A stretch of DNA of 64,000 nt from JACVRW01 sp963734025 (GCA_963734025.1 CAVTFR010000011.1:310001-374000); one strand, 5' to 3'. Positions 33,378 to 42,038 are shown, numbered from the stretch's first letter. Program-made: numbers and translations. The notes: generated by a model not told the origin, from the sequence alone.

Positions 33378-33917
33378 TCAGCGCGAGTCCCCGCAGCTCG
33401 AGCGCGAGGCACGCGCCGCGCGCGCCTTGCCGCCCTTCAGCGTCAGGTTGCCGATGTAGTCGGTCCTGACGCCACTACGCGTGGGCGTGTCAAGCATCTG
33501 GATGACGCCCTGCGCGTCCGCAAAGTCGCCCGTGCCCGAGACGACCGGGTGGAAGCAGGCACCCCACACGAGCGAGGCCGGATCCGGTGACGCGAACAAG
33601 GCCCAGTACTCGATCGTCAACTCGAGAGTGCCGGACGGGTCGCCCTTGCAGGAGCGGTCCCGCCGCCGGTCGATGCAGCCCTTGAACAGCTCGGTGCCGC
33701 GCGCGTGATAGTACGGCGTCGTGCCGAGCTCCTCGAACGACGTGATCCTCCAATCGCCGACCAGCCCGCCGCTCATCTTCGAGATGCCGGCGTCGGCATC
33801 GACAGTGATCTGCTTGCCGGACACCCGGTAGGTCTTGGCGGCAGCGGGAACGGCGACCACGAGTGCGGTCACGCAGGCGGCGGCCAGTGCCATGCGCACG
33901 ACTCTCATACGAAGCAT
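33378..33917 (-). CDS. Secreted protein of unknown function
   Basis: A 179-aa protein with a clear Sec signal (MLRMRVVRMALAAACVTALV, then VPAAAKTY, cleavage near residue 28). The start ATG 33917 is marked by AAGGAGG. The mature part is beta-rich with several Cys (GCIDRRRDRSC, WGACFHPVV, RSSCGDSR) that could form disulfides. TYRVSGKQITVDADAGISK and GTLELTIEYW suggest a lipocalin/allene-oxide-cyclase-like barrel; this is a guess. It lies upstream of the kinase/binding-protein pair on the same strand with a terminator between. Confidence 0.8.
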   Translation of the reverse strand: MLRMRVVRMALAAACVTALVVAVPAAAKTYRVSGKQITVDADAGISKMSGGLVGDWRITSFEELGTTPYYHARGTELFKGCIDRRRDRSCKGDPSGTLELTIEYWALFASPDPASLVWGACFHPVVSGTGDFADAQGVIQMLDTPTRSGVRTDYIGNLTLKGGKARAARASRSSCGDSR

Positions 33918-34014
33918 CGCGAGTCCTCCTTGGTCTGGACGCGGCATTTCCGCGTCGCACCACCCACCGTGCCGCCCCATGCTTGACGTTCGGTTGACGT
34001 TCGCTTGACGAGCG

Positions 34015-35625
34015 CTAGGCCGCGATCGTCCAGGTGAAGTGGGTCTCGGTTCCCCTCGGCGCGAGCCCACTGGGTCGCATACCGCGGCGAACCAGCGCGG
34101 TGGGGGCCGACGCACGCGTGGCGAGCGCCGTGCGGGCTGCGCCGAGACCCTCCCTCCGCCATCGCTCCGTCAGCCCGACCACGACCGCACCGGCGTCGCT
34201 CGCGGCGGCGAGCAGCGCTTCAGCGTCCGGCTCCACGAGAAGCGGCTCCGCGGGTACCCCGAACGCATGCTGGACGGCAAGCGATGCATCCGCCAGCAGG
34301 CGGCTGGCGTCACGGCCCTGAGTGCCCTCGGACGCGCCGAGGAGCCGAAGTGAGGAGCTCGTATTCCTCGCGAGCCACGCTCCAACCTCCACCGCGGCCC
34401 AGTCGTGTACGGCTCCTCCGAAGGGCACGAGCACCCGTTCGACAGGGCGGGTCAGGGCGAAGCCCGGCGGTGCCGCCACGATCGCCACGTCGCTCGGCGC
34501 CTGCTCGAGCATGGTCAGGACGCGCGCGTCCTCGAGCAACCCGCCCGGCGCGTCGACCAGTAGCAGGTCGACGTCATGCTCGATCGCCAGGCGTGCGAGA
34601 TCGGCTCCGGGCGTCATGGAGGTGAAGGCCGCTGCGCGCGTCGCCAGCCCACGCTCGACGAGCTGTGCACGCCGCGCCTGAAGCGCCTCGCTCAGGCCGG
34701 CGAGCTCGTCGCCCTGCGTCACCGTGCCGACGATGACGATCTCGCGCTGCGGTTCGCGCGCCAGCGGCTCCGCGAGCGCGAGGAGCGCGTCGACGGACTC
34801 GGGCGCCAGCGGCGTCACGAGGATCGAGCGCAGCGGCTCCTCCGAAGCTACGGTGATGGCAGTACGCCCAGGCGCGGACGGCAGGAGGTCGGGATCCTGG
34901 CGCAGGATGCGTCCTTCGAGCTCCTGCAGCGCCGGTCCCGGCGAGATCCCGAGCTCCTCGACGAGCGTCGCGCGCGCCGACCGGTAGGCCTCGAGCGCAT
35001 CGGCCTGGCGCCCGCAGCGGTACAGCGCGAGCATAAGCAGGCCGTGCAGGCGCTCGCGCAGCGGGTGCTCGTCGACGAGCGCGCGAATGTCCGCGAGCAC
35101 GTCCGCGTGACGGCCGAGGCCGAGGTCCGCCTCGAGGCGGCGTTCGAGCGCCAGCAGGTGCAGCTCCTCGAGCCGGGAGGCCACAGGCTGGACGAGCGTC
35201 TCTGCCGCGAGGTCCGCGAGCGGCGGGCCGCGCCAGAGCGAGAGCGCTTCGCCCAGCTCCGCGAGCGCCTCCTCCAGGCGGCCCTCGTCCAGCGCCAGGC
35301 TGCCCGCTTGGGCGAGCCGCTCGAAGCGCTGCAGGTCCAGCCCATCGGGCTCGACCCGCAGCGCGTAGCCACTGCCGCGTGTGGCAATTGCGTCCTTGCC
35401 GAGCACCTTGCGAAGCTGCGAAACGGCGCCCTGCACCAGGTTCACGGCGCTGGCCGGCGGGTCGTGACCCCAGAGCTCATCGACGATGCGATGCGCGGGC
35501 ACCACGGCGTTCGGCTGGGTCAGGAGAAGGACGAGCACGCAGCGGTGCCGCGGCGGGCCCAGGTCCGCCGCGCGGCCCTCGACGAGCACTTCCAGCGGCC
35601 CGAGCAGGCGATACTCCACGCGCAT
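34015..35625 (-). CDS. SARP regulator fused to two USP-like domains
   Basis: A 536-aa protein. The OmpR-type winged helix (about 5-95, with HRIVDELWGHDPPASAVNLV) and the bacterial activator domain BTAD (about 100-245, HPLRERLHGLLMLALYRCGR) make a SARP-type transcription activator. The C-terminal ~280 residues hold two universal-stress-protein-like Rossmann units: REIVIVGTVTQGDELAGL and then ERVLVPFGGAVHDWAAVEVG, with AVVVGLTERW near the end. USP domains often bind ATP or nucleotides. Start ATG 35625 follows GGGGGAG. The fusion suggests a nucleotide or stress signal gating DNA binding. Confidence 0.88.
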   Translation of the reverse strand: MRVEYRLLGPLEVLVEGRAADLGPPRHRCVLVLLLTQPNAVVPAHRIVDELWGHDPPASAVNLVQGAVSQLRKVLGKDAIATRGSGYALRVEPDGLDLQRFERLAQAGSLALDEGRLEEALAELGEALSLWRGPPLADLAAETLVQPVASRLEELHLLALERRLEADLGLGRHADVLADIRALVDEHPLRERLHGLLMLALYRCGRQADALEAYRSARATLVEELGISPGPALQELEGRILRQDPDLLPSAPGRTAITVASEEPLRSILVTPLAPESVDALLALAEPLAREPQREIVIVGTVTQGDELAGLSEALQARRAQLVERGLATRAAAFTSMTPGADLARLAIEHDVDLLLVDAPGGLLEDARVLTMLEQAPSDVAIVAAPPGFALTRPVERVLVPFGGAVHDWAAVEVGAWLARNTSSSLRLLGASEGTQGRDASRLLADASLAVQHAFGVPAEPLLVEPDAEALLAAASDAGAVVVGLTERWRREGLGAARTALATRASAPTALVRRGMRPSGLAPRGTETHFTWTIAA

Positions 35626-35672
35626 GGGGTGATACTCCCCCACGACCCACCGGCGGCGCTAGCTTTCGCCGC

Positions 35673-36020
35673 GTGGCCTACGACGAACGTCTCGCCGAGC
35701 GCGTGCGCGAGCTGCTTGCCGGCGAGAGGGGCGTGACGGAGCAGCGCATGTTCGGCGGCCTCTCGTTCCTTCTCGGCGGCAACCTAGCAGTGGCGGTCTC
35801 GTCCCGAGGGGGACTGCTCGTGCGCGTGGGCCAGGACGCCTTCGACGAGGCACTCGAGCGCCCCGGCACGAGCCCGATGGAGATGGGCGGGCGGCTGATG
35901 AAGGGCTGGGTGTTCGTCGCTTCGAAGGAGCTCGGAACCAAGCGCCGGCTCGGCGCCTGGGTCGGCCGCGGGGCCCGCTTCGCCCGCTCGCTGCCGCCGA
36001 AGCAGGTCAGCGGGCGCTGA
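35673..36020 (+). CDS. TfoX/Sxy N-terminal-domain protein
   Basis: A 115-aa protein that is only the TfoX N-terminal domain: RMFGGLSFLLGGNLAVAVSSR, then MKGWVFVASKEL and GRGARFARSLPPK. In Gammaproteobacteria TfoX regulates competence through a two-domain protein; the stand-alone domain found in actinobacteria has no settled role. GTG 35673 is divergent from the SARP gene. It overlaps the convergent nucleotidyltransferase by 14 bases. Confidence 0.85.
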   Translation: MAYDERLAERVRELLAGERGVTEQRMFGGLSFLLGGNLAVAVSSRGGLLVRVGQDAFDEALERPGTSPMEMGGRLMKGWVFVASKELGTKRRLGAWVGRGARFARSLPPKQVSGR

Positions 36021-36780
36021 GCGGCTCCACCTCGAGCGCTCCGGCGACGGCCCCCACGGTGGCGCCGAGCTCGCCGCTCGTGGCTCCCGGGCGCGCGAGC
36101 AGCTCCTGAACGCCGTCGAGCCCGGCGCACTCGACGAGCAGCTTCTCGTTCAAGGCCCATTCGCGCCGCTCGGCGAGCCGCGCGTGCGCGCTGCAGAGCA
36201 CCGCGTTCGCGAGCATGCCCGCGCAGCAGACCGCGTCGGCGGCGGCGGCGTGGGTCCCGGCGAACATCAGCGACACCGCCGCGCGCCCGAGCCAGCGTGC
36301 GGGCGCGGCCTCTGCCAGCCGCTTGGGGAAGTCGGGCCGCGGCAGCTCACCCGCGAGCGGCCGGTTGACTGCGAGCTCTCCGACGGGCAGATAGGTGGGA
36401 GCGCCGACGACGTAGCCGTTCTGGGTGAGCACCTCGAAGCGGCCGTGCTCGGCGTCCCCGAGCCAGCGCTCGACCAAGTCGAGATCTCGATACAGGACGT
36501 CGACCGGCATGCCCTCGATCGTGAGCCAGGCGCCGCCGTTCATGACCGGTCCCCATTCGCCCAGCTCGGACACGTGTCCCGCATGGCCCAGCCCGCGCAC
36601 GTCGGCAGGGTCCAGGGCGCGCCGCGAGCTGCGGTAGTAGACGCCGATGTCCCAGTCGCTGTCGGGCCGCTCCGTGCCGAGTGCGCGGGAGCCGCCGAGG
36701 ACGACGGCGGCCACGCCCGGCAGCTCGGCGAGCTCGCTCGCGAGCGCCGCGACGGGCGCGGGCAACCGTGGCGGTGGCAT
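36007..36780 (-). CDS. Nucleotidyltransferase-domain protein
   Basis: A 257-aa protein of the DNA polymerase beta-like nucleotidyltransferase superfamily. The signature is GGSRALG (29-35) followed by DSDWD (40-44), the two metal-binding aspartates, and the third carboxylate is probably in MPVDVLYRDLD. The helical C-terminal half has RFEVLTQNGYVVGAPTYLP. Related proteins add AMP to antibiotics or proteins (AadA- and DUF4037-like). The substrate cannot be told from the sequence. Confidence 0.85.
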   Translation of the reverse strand: MPPPRLPAPVAALASELAELPGVAAVVLGGSRALGTERPDSDWDIGVYYRSSRRALDPADVRGLGHAGHVSELGEWGPVMNGGAWLTIEGMPVDVLYRDLDLVERWLGDAEHGRFEVLTQNGYVVGAPTYLPVGELAVNRPLAGELPRPDFPKRLAEAAPARWLGRAAVSLMFAGTHAAAADAVCCAGMLANAVLCSAHARLAERREWALNEKLLVECAGLDGVQELLARPGATSGELGATVGAVAGALEVEPLSAR

Positions 36781-36795
36781 GCGTCGCAGCCTAGG

Positions 36796-37185
36796 TCAGG
36801 CCGGCTCGATCAGGTCCCAGCGGTTCCCGAACGGATCCTCGAAGACCGCGACCGTGCCATAGGCCTCCTCGCGCGGCTCCTCCACGAACCGCACCCCCGC
36901 GGCGGCGTAGCGCGCGTGGTCCGCCACGAAGTCGTCCGTCTCGAGGAACAGGAAGACGCGCCCGCCGGTCTGGTCGCCGACCCGCGCGCGCTGGGCCGCC
37001 GTCGCCGCCCTGGCCAGCAGCAACGCCGCGCCGGCCGAGCCGGGCGGCCGTACGACGACCCAGCGCTTGCCCTCCTCCAGGGGTCTGTCGGCGACCATCT
37101 CGAACCCGAGCAGGTCGCGGTACCAGGCGATCGCCTGGTCGTAATCGGGCACGACGACGGTCACAAGGGCGATTCGCGAATTCAC
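36796..37185 (-). CDS. VOC-family (glyoxalase/dioxygenase-fold) protein 1
   Basis: A 129-aa VOC protein: VVVPDYDQAIAWYRDLLGFE at the first motif, GRVFLFLETDDF in the middle and AVFEDPFGNRWDLIEP at the end. Metal-binding residues of the classic set are only partly present, with Glu127 in the last motif and no clear His in the first. This suits isomerase-, resistance- or antitoxin-like members more than glyoxalase I. It lies 16 bases from the nucleotidyltransferase gene on the same strand. Confidence 0.88.
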   Translation of the reverse strand: MNSRIALVTVVVPDYDQAIAWYRDLLGFEMVADRPLEEGKRWVVVRPPGSAGAALLLARAATAAQRARVGDQTGGRVFLFLETDDFVADHARYAAAGVRFVEEPREEAYGTVAVFEDPFGNRWDLIEPA

Positions 37186-37318
37186 TGGCGCCGCAGCCTA
37201 TGACGGTTCGGCGAGCGCGCCTGGGCGTGGGCCTGCTGATGGCCGACGATCCAGAGAGCGCCGAAGCGCTGCGCACCCGTTTCGTGTGAAGGTCAGCGTC
37301 CACGGGTAGCCGAGGCGA

Positions 37319-37609
37319 ATGGCGAAGACGAAGAACAAGAAGCTCTACGACCGCATGCGTGCCGGCGGGGTGCGCAAGAAGCTCGCACGCGACCTGTCCG
37401 CGCTGCCCGCCAAGCGCAGCAAGAAGGCGCCCAAGCCGCTGCGCAAGGCCGTCGACCGGCTCGACGCCACTGTGGCCGAGCTCCGCAGCCACGTCGGCGG
37501 CAGGGATCGCAAGGCTGCCGCCAAGAAGGCCGCCCGCACGCGCCGGGCAAACGCGAAGAAGCGGAGTGCCTCGGCGCGCAAGGGCGCCCGCGCGCGCGCC
37601 AAGGCGTAA
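37319..37609 (+). CDS. Basic Lys/Arg/Ala-rich small protein
   Basis: A 96-aa protein of strongly basic composition (AAAKKAARTRRANAKKRSAS near the C-terminus). The first half (KLYDRMRAGGVRKKLARDLS, then LRKAVDRLDATVAELRSHV) can form helices. The tail resembles the Lys/Ala/Arg tails of HupB and histone H1-like proteins, so nucleic-acid binding is likely. No DNA-binding fold is recognisable. It is followed by a hairpin terminator. It is commonly seen in actinobacteria as a hypothetical protein. Confidence 0.78.
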   Translation: MAKTKNKKLYDRMRAGGVRKKLARDLSALPAKRSKKAPKPLRKAVDRLDATVAELRSHVGGRDRKAAAKKAARTRRANAKKRSASARKGARARAKA

Positions 37610-37611
37610 GT

Positions 37612-37629
37612 ACCGGCGCCTTCGCCGGT
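37612..37629 (+). terminator. Stem-loop after the basic protein
   Basis: ACCGGCG (37612-37618), loop CCTT, CGCCGGT (37623-37629): a perfect seven-base stem two bases after the stop codon of the basic protein. Confidence 0.6.
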
Positions 37630-37685
37630 TGGACCCCTGTGCCGCCGCAGCGGGCGACGGCGATCCAGCCGGAGGTGTGAAGGCC

Positions 37686-39179
37686 ATGATTTGCTCGAGG
37701 GTCCGATTCGACGTCGGCAGGCGATGGGCGTGCGCCCTCGCGAGCCTGGCTGTGGGGCTGCTGCTCGCGGCCCCCGGCGCAGAGGCGGCCGGCCCGCGGC
37801 CGCTCTTCCAGATGCCGGTGCCCTGCGGCCAGACGTGGGAGGCCTCCACGTACGAAGGTCACTGGGACATCGATGGCAGCGGCCCCATTCCGCCGGACCA
37901 GGACGCGATTGACCTCGCTCAGCGCGAGGACGACGGAACCAACATCAGCGAGGGTGAGCCGGCCCTGGCATCGGCGGACGGCACGGTCATCGACGCCTAC
38001 ACCACGGGCAGTGGCGAGCACCGGGTCCAGCTCGACCACGGCGGCGGCTGGACAACTCATTACGTCCATCTCGAGTCCGTGCCGCCGCTCGCGGACGGGC
38101 AACTCGTCGCCCAGGGCGAGCAGATCGGCCGCATAAGCAACAGCGGAGCGGAGTCGATGCACCTCCACTACCAGCAGGAGCGCGACGGCGCGCCTGCGGA
38201 GGTCAAGTTCAACGGTACGGCCATCCAGACGAACGCCGCGAACGAGGAGACCTGGGGCACGTACGGTGACGGCGAGGAGCTCACGAGCCTGAACTGCCCG
38301 GGCAACGCGTTCATGCAGTTCAACCAGGACGGCAAGCGCCACCAGCTCGAGTACAAGCCGGGCAGCGGCACGGTATCGATCGACCGCTTCAAGCCGGACG
38401 GCGCCGGCCTCGACCACCGCTGGTCGGGTGAGTGGAGCCAGGGCTGGACGCACCTCGTCCCCTTCAGCCACGACGATGAGGCGCGCTTCTTCGCCTACAA
38501 GTCGTCGAGCGGCAAGGTTTCCTTCAACAGGGTCAACGCGAACGGCCAGGGCAACACGACCCTCAGCTCCGGCACCTGGGGCAAGGGCTGGACGCACTTC
38601 ATGCCCTTCTCGAAGAGCGGCAGCAACTACTACATCGCCTACAACTCGCTCTACGGGCACGCCAACCTCGACCGCATCACGCCGGCCGGCACCGGCGGCG
38701 CCACGATCTGGCAGGGCAATTGGGGCAAGGGCTGGACCCACCTGGCGCCGTTCGACCTCGACGGAGTCCAGTACTTCCTCGCTTACCACGGAGGCACGGG
38801 GGCCGTCGAGATCGACAAGGTCACGGGCAGCGGCAACAGCCTCTCGATCAACGAGGACTGGGCGTCCACCTGGTCGAAGGGCTGGACGAACATCGTCCCG
38901 ATCGGGCACAACGGCTCGGTCCACCTGCTGCTCTACAAGGCGGGCTCCGGCAAGGCCACCTACGCCAAGGTCAAGGCCGGCGGCGAGGGCGTGGACACGC
39001 TCGGCTCGGAGACCTGGTCGAAGCCGTGGACGGCGTTCTCACCGTTCACGCTCGACGGCAAGGGCCACTTCATGGTCTACAAGGCGGGCACCGGGCAGGC
39101 GGTCGTCGACAGGCTGAACGCGGACGGCGCCGGCTCGTCCACGATCTGGTCGGATTGGTGGACCCTCGGCTGGGCCTAG
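37686..39179 (+). CDS. Secreted M23-type peptidase with six lectin-like repeats
   Basis: A 497-aa exported protein. The signal peptide is RWACALASLAVGLLLAAPGA; ATG 37686 follows GGAGGTG. An M23 metallopeptidase region (about 70-175) has HYVHLESVPPL and the closing MHLHYQQ zinc-binding block; the first ligand pair lies in GHWDIDGSG rather than the usual HxGxD, so activity is uncertain. The last ~305 residues are six repeats of about 48-52 aa, each with W..GWT...PF and DRxxxxG, like a tachylectin or PLL-type propeller that binds sugars. It would cut or bind cell-wall material of self or others. Confidence 0.87.
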   Translation: MICSRVRFDVGRRWACALASLAVGLLLAAPGAEAAGPRPLFQMPVPCGQTWEASTYEGHWDIDGSGPIPPDQDAIDLAQREDDGTNISEGEPALASADGTVIDAYTTGSGEHRVQLDHGGGWTTHYVHLESVPPLADGQLVAQGEQIGRISNSGAESMHLHYQQERDGAPAEVKFNGTAIQTNAANEETWGTYGDGEELTSLNCPGNAFMQFNQDGKRHQLEYKPGSGTVSIDRFKPDGAGLDHRWSGEWSQGWTHLVPFSHDDEARFFAYKSSSGKVSFNRVNANGQGNTTLSSGTWGKGWTHFMPFSKSGSNYYIAYNSLYGHANLDRITPAGTGGATIWQGNWGKGWTHLAPFDLDGVQYFLAYHGGTGAVEIDKVTGSGNSLSINEDWASTWSKGWTNIVPIGHNGSVHLLLYKAGSGKATYAKVKAGGEGVDTLGSETWSKPWTAFSPFTLDGKGHFMVYKAGTGQAVVDRLNADGAGSSTIWSDWWTLGWA

Positions 39180-39221
39180 GAGCGCAAATCCGCCCCGGCG
39201 ATCGAGCTATCGTCGGGGCGG

Positions 39222-39662
39222 ATGGCAATCACCTTTGTCCCCCCCGCTCGCCATCTCCTGCGCGCCAAGGACCTCGCCGACGCCCACTACTCGGAGGAGC
39301 TCGGCGTGGACGACATGGCGCGCGCGGCAGGGCTCTCGCGCGCCCACTTCAGCCGTGAGTTCCGGCGGGCGTTCGGCGAGTCGCCGCACTCGTACCTGCT
39401 GACCCGCAGGCTCGAACGCGCGGCCGCGCTGCTTCGGCAGACGGACCGCCCGGTTTTGGAGATCTGCTTCTCGGTGGGCCTTCAGAGCGTCGGCTCGTTC
39501 ACGACGAGCTTCACGCGCACCTTCGGGTGCTCGCCGACCGCCTACAGGGCGAAGTACCCGCCCGCCGCCCGGCAGGCCCGCGTGCCGACCTGCGTTCTGC
39601 GCGTCTACGGCCGCCCGCAACACCGCACGTTTCGAGAAGACGCGACAGGCTCCCCCGATTAG
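39222..39662 (+). CDS. AraC-family regulator (DNA-binding domain only)
   Basis: A 146-aa AraC protein with just the double HTH: LGVDDMARAAGLSRAHFSRE for the first helix pair and ICFSVGLQSVGSFTTSFTRT for the second, then SPTAYRAKYPP. There is no ligand domain, so control must come from levels or a partner. The VOC gene follows 44 bases later with a ribosome-binding site of its own. AraC plus VOC is a recurring pair in which the VOC protein is the regulated gene or a ligand partner. Confidence 0.9.
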   Translation: MAITFVPPARHLLRAKDLADAHYSEELGVDDMARAAGLSRAHFSREFRRAFGESPHSYLLTRRLERAAALLRQTDRPVLEICFSVGLQSVGSFTTSFTRTFGCSPTAYRAKYPPAARQARVPTCVLRVYGRPQHRTFREDATGSPD

Positions 39663-39706
39663 CGTGGCCGGTGCCAGTCACTTCCACCCCAAAGGAGACC
39701 CCCGAG

Positions 39707-40135
39707 ATGATCAAGATCAGCGTTGCGCAGCTGTGGGTTCACGACCAGGACGAGGCGCTTGCCTTCTACACCGAGAAGCTCGGCATGGAGGTGCGCCGCG
39801 ACGCCACGCTGCCGGAGATGGGCGACTTCCGCTGGCTCACCGTCGGGCCGCGCGGCCAGGAGGACATTGCGATCGTGCTCATGGCGATCCCCGGCGAGCC
39901 GGTCATGGATGCCGAGACGGCCGAGCAGGTTCGTGAGCTCATGGCGAAGGGTTTCGCCGGCACCGTCTTCCTGACGACCGACGACGTCCACGCGTCGTAC
40001 GAGGAGCTGAAGGCCCGCGGCGTCGAGTTCGTCGAGGAGCCCGAGGAGCGGCCGTACGGAATCGACTCCGGGTTCCGCGACCCCTCGGGGAACCACTTCC
40101 GCCTCACGCAGGTGCGCGAGGAGGCGCTCACCTGA
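39707..40135 (+). CDS. VOC-family protein 2
   Basis: A 142-aa VOC protein: ISVAQLWVHDQDEALAFYTE, then FRWLTVGPRGQEDIAIVLMA, GTVFLTTDDVHASYEELK and closing FRDPSGNHFRLTQV. Few metal ligands are retained, so a binding or isomerase role is as likely as glyoxalase. Start ATG 39707 has AAAGGAGA. It is probably transcribed with the AraC gene upstream. A 13-bp stem-loop ends this convergent region. Confidence 0.9.
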   Translation: MIKISVAQLWVHDQDEALAFYTEKLGMEVRRDATLPEMGDFRWLTVGPRGQEDIAIVLMAIPGEPVMDAETAEQVRELMAKGFAGTVFLTTDDVHASYEELKARGVEFVEEPEERPYGIDSGFRDPSGNHFRLTQVREEALT

Positions 40136-40144
40136 GTCCCGGCG

Positions 40145-40184
40145 GCCGGCCGACCCTTACCGGTAGCCCGTAGGGTCGGCCGGC
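40145..40184. terminator. Bidirectional stem-loop between convergent genes
   Basis: GCCGGCCGACCCT (40145-40157), 14-base loop, AGGGTCGGCCGGC (40172-40184): a perfect 13-base stem. It lies between the VOC stop (40135) and the convergent SDR stop (40157-40159). It uses the last codons of the SDR gene. It can serve both strands. Confidence 0.7.
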
Positions 40185-41074
40185 AGCCCTTTGTCCTGCA
40201 CCTCGACCATGTAGCGCCAGCAGTCGGGCTGTGAGCCGTCGACGTCGGTGAAGCCGTACTCGTGCGCGAGCGCGCCCGACGAGAACGAGCCGCCGTTGCG
40301 CTCGTGGAGCTGCGGGTCGGCAGCCAGCGCCGCCACGGCGCGGCCGACGAAGCGCGGGCTCTCCGAGATCGCGGCGAAGTGCGGGTTGACCTTGGCGCCG
40401 TCGCGCCAGTTGTTCTCGGTCACGCCGTAGATCTCGAGCATCATCTCCGAGCGCAGCCAGCCGGGCGTGAGCGCCACCGCCGTGCATCCGTGCGGCGCGA
40501 GCTCCTCGCCCTGGGCGAACGCGAGCCTCAGGACCGCCGACTTGGCGAGGTCGTAGAAGGTGGACACGCGGTAGTTCGCGGCGTTGTACTCGCGCGTGCC
40601 GTCTGTCATCTCGACCACCAGGCCGCCCGGCTCACGGATCAGGAGCGGCAGCGCGAAGTGGCTCGTGATCAGGTGCGTGTCGACCGCGAGCCGCAGAATC
40701 CGCAGCCCCTTGTCGAGGTCGTGCTCCCAGAGCGGCTTGTTCCACTCGAAGAGCAGCTCGGCCCCCCAGATGTCGTTGACGAGGATGTCGAGCCGGCCCT
40801 GCTCCCCGTCGATCCGCCCGACGAGCGCCGCGACGGCGTCCGGCTCGAGGTGGTCGACGGCCACGGCGACGCCGGTGCCGCCGGCCGCGTCGACGAGCTC
40901 GGCCGTCTCCTCGATCGTCTCCGGGCGGTCGTACTCCGAGCGCCGCTCGCGGGTGCTGCGGCCGCTGCAGTAGACGGTCGCGCCGGCCTCGCCGAGGGCG
41001 ATTGCGATGCCGCGGCCGGCGCCGCGCGTCGCGCCCGCGACGAGCGCGACCTTGCCCTCGAGTTGGGCGTTCAT
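40157..41074 (-). CDS. Short-chain dehydrogenase/reductase (SDR)
   Basis: A 305-aa SDR. The cofactor loop is VAGATRGAGRGIA and the catalytic Tyr-Lys is in FYDLAKSAV; VNDIWGAEL stands in the NNAG position. Insertions beyond the usual 250 aa (WEHDLDKGLRILRLAVDTH) resemble the 'SDR family with extra loop' often seen next to EamA genes in actinobacteria. Its start overlaps the EamA stop (ATGA), so export and reduction are coupled. The substrate is unknown. Confidence 0.92.
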   Translation of the reverse strand: MNAQLEGKVALVAGATRGAGRGIAIALGEAGATVYCSGRSTRERRSEYDRPETIEETAELVDAAGGTGVAVAVDHLEPDAVAALVGRIDGEQGRLDILVNDIWGAELLFEWNKPLWEHDLDKGLRILRLAVDTHLITSHFALPLLIREPGGLVVEMTDGTREYNAANYRVSTFYDLAKSAVLRLAFAQGEELAPHGCTAVALTPGWLRSEMMLEIYGVTENNWRDGAKVNPHFAAISESPRFVGRAVAALAADPQLHERNGGSFSSGALAHEYGFTDVDGSQPDCWRYMVEVQDKGLPADPTGYR

Positions 41075-41967
41075 GCCGTCACCTCCATGGTCCGACGGGC
41101 GGGAGCTCGTATCGCGAGGACGGCCAGCAGGACGAGCGCGCCGCCGGCGAGCTGAACCGGGCCGAGTGCCTCGCCGAAGATGGCGAACGCGAGCGCGACG
41201 GTCACGACCGGCTCGAGCGTCGACAGGATCGAGGCGGCAGCGGGGCCCACGCGCCGCAGCCCGGCGAAGAAGAGGGCGATCGCGCCGACGGTGGACACGA
41301 GCGCGAGGCCGGCGAGCCAGAGGAAGCCGGTCGCGCTGACCCCGCCCGGGTCGAGGTCGCCGCCCGCGAGGCCGGTGAGCGTGAGCGTCACCGCGGCGCC
41401 GGTGCAGACGAGCGTGCCGAGGGCGAGCGGCCCCATCCGCTCCGCCACGCCCTGCGAGATCAGGATGTAGGCGCTGTAGACGACGGCGGCGCCGAGTCCC
41501 AGCGCGGTTCCGAGCGCGTCGAGCGCGCCGGCCGCGGCGCCCGCCAGCACGAGCACGAGGCCGGCCGATGCGAGCACGAGCGCGCCCGCCGTACGGCGGC
41601 TCGCCCGCTCGCGCCCGAGCGCAATGGCGGTGACCGTGACCATTACCGGGAACGTGTACACGAGCAGCGACAGCAGCGACGCGTCGAGGCGCTCGAGCGC
41701 GGCGAAGTAGCCGCCGGCCTGAGCGCCGTAGCCGATGGCGCCGAGGGCGAGCGCGAGCCCGGCGTCGCGCGCCGTGAGGCTGCGCAGCGAGCCGGCGCGT
41801 CCCGACCAGGCGAGGAACAGCCAGAAGAGCGCCGCGGCCAACACGAAGCGGGTCGCGAGCAGGGTGCCGACGGTGGCGCCCTCGTCGTAGGCGAGCTTTC
41901 CGAACACCCCCATGGCGCCGAAGGCGGCGGCGGAGGCGAGGCAGGCGATGACTCCGGTGGTTGGCAT
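41071..41967 (-). CDS. EamA-family (DMT) transporter
   Basis: A 298-aa membrane protein with ten hydrophobic segments in two EamA halves: LASAAAFGAMGVFGKLAYD starts the first and GAAVVYSAYILISQG the second. ATG 41967 is chosen. DMT proteins export amino acids or metabolites. It is the first gene of the pair with the SDR and divergent from the ABM/LysR genes. Confidence 0.9.
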   Translation of the reverse strand: MPTTGVIACLASAAAFGAMGVFGKLAYDEGATVGTLLATRFVLAAALFWLFLAWSGRAGSLRSLTARDAGLALALGAIGYGAQAGGYFAALERLDASLLSLLVYTFPVMVTVTAIALGRERASRRTAGALVLASAGLVLVLAGAAAGALDALGTALGLGAAVVYSAYILISQGVAERMGPLALGTLVCTGAAVTLTLTGLAGGDLDPGGVSATGFLWLAGLALVSTVGAIALFFAGLRRVGPAAASILSTLEPVVTVALAFAIFGEALGPVQLAGGALVLLAVLAIRAPARRTMEVTA

Positions 41968-42025
41968 GGACGCATCGTGCTCTGCAGACTGCTTAGAAGC
42001 GACTCGCCTTGCTGACGTAAACCCG

Positions 42026-42038
42026 GTAGCATCGCTAC
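42026..42038. promoter_or_regulatory. Inverted repeat in the EamA/ABM gap
   Basis: GTAGC-ATC-GCTAC, eight bases before the ATG of the ABM gene. The adjacent LysR regulator could use it, but LysR sites are usually T-N11-A, and here the T-to-A spacing is shorter. Confidence 0.3.

Noticed and set aside
37200..37289. 29-codon ORF from ATG 37200
   Set aside because: Very short, no ribosome-binding site, and it sits between two unrelated genes. Not enough to call.
37293..38924. 543-codon minus-strand open frame
   Set aside because: Antisense to the secreted M23 protein, with no signal peptide or motifs.
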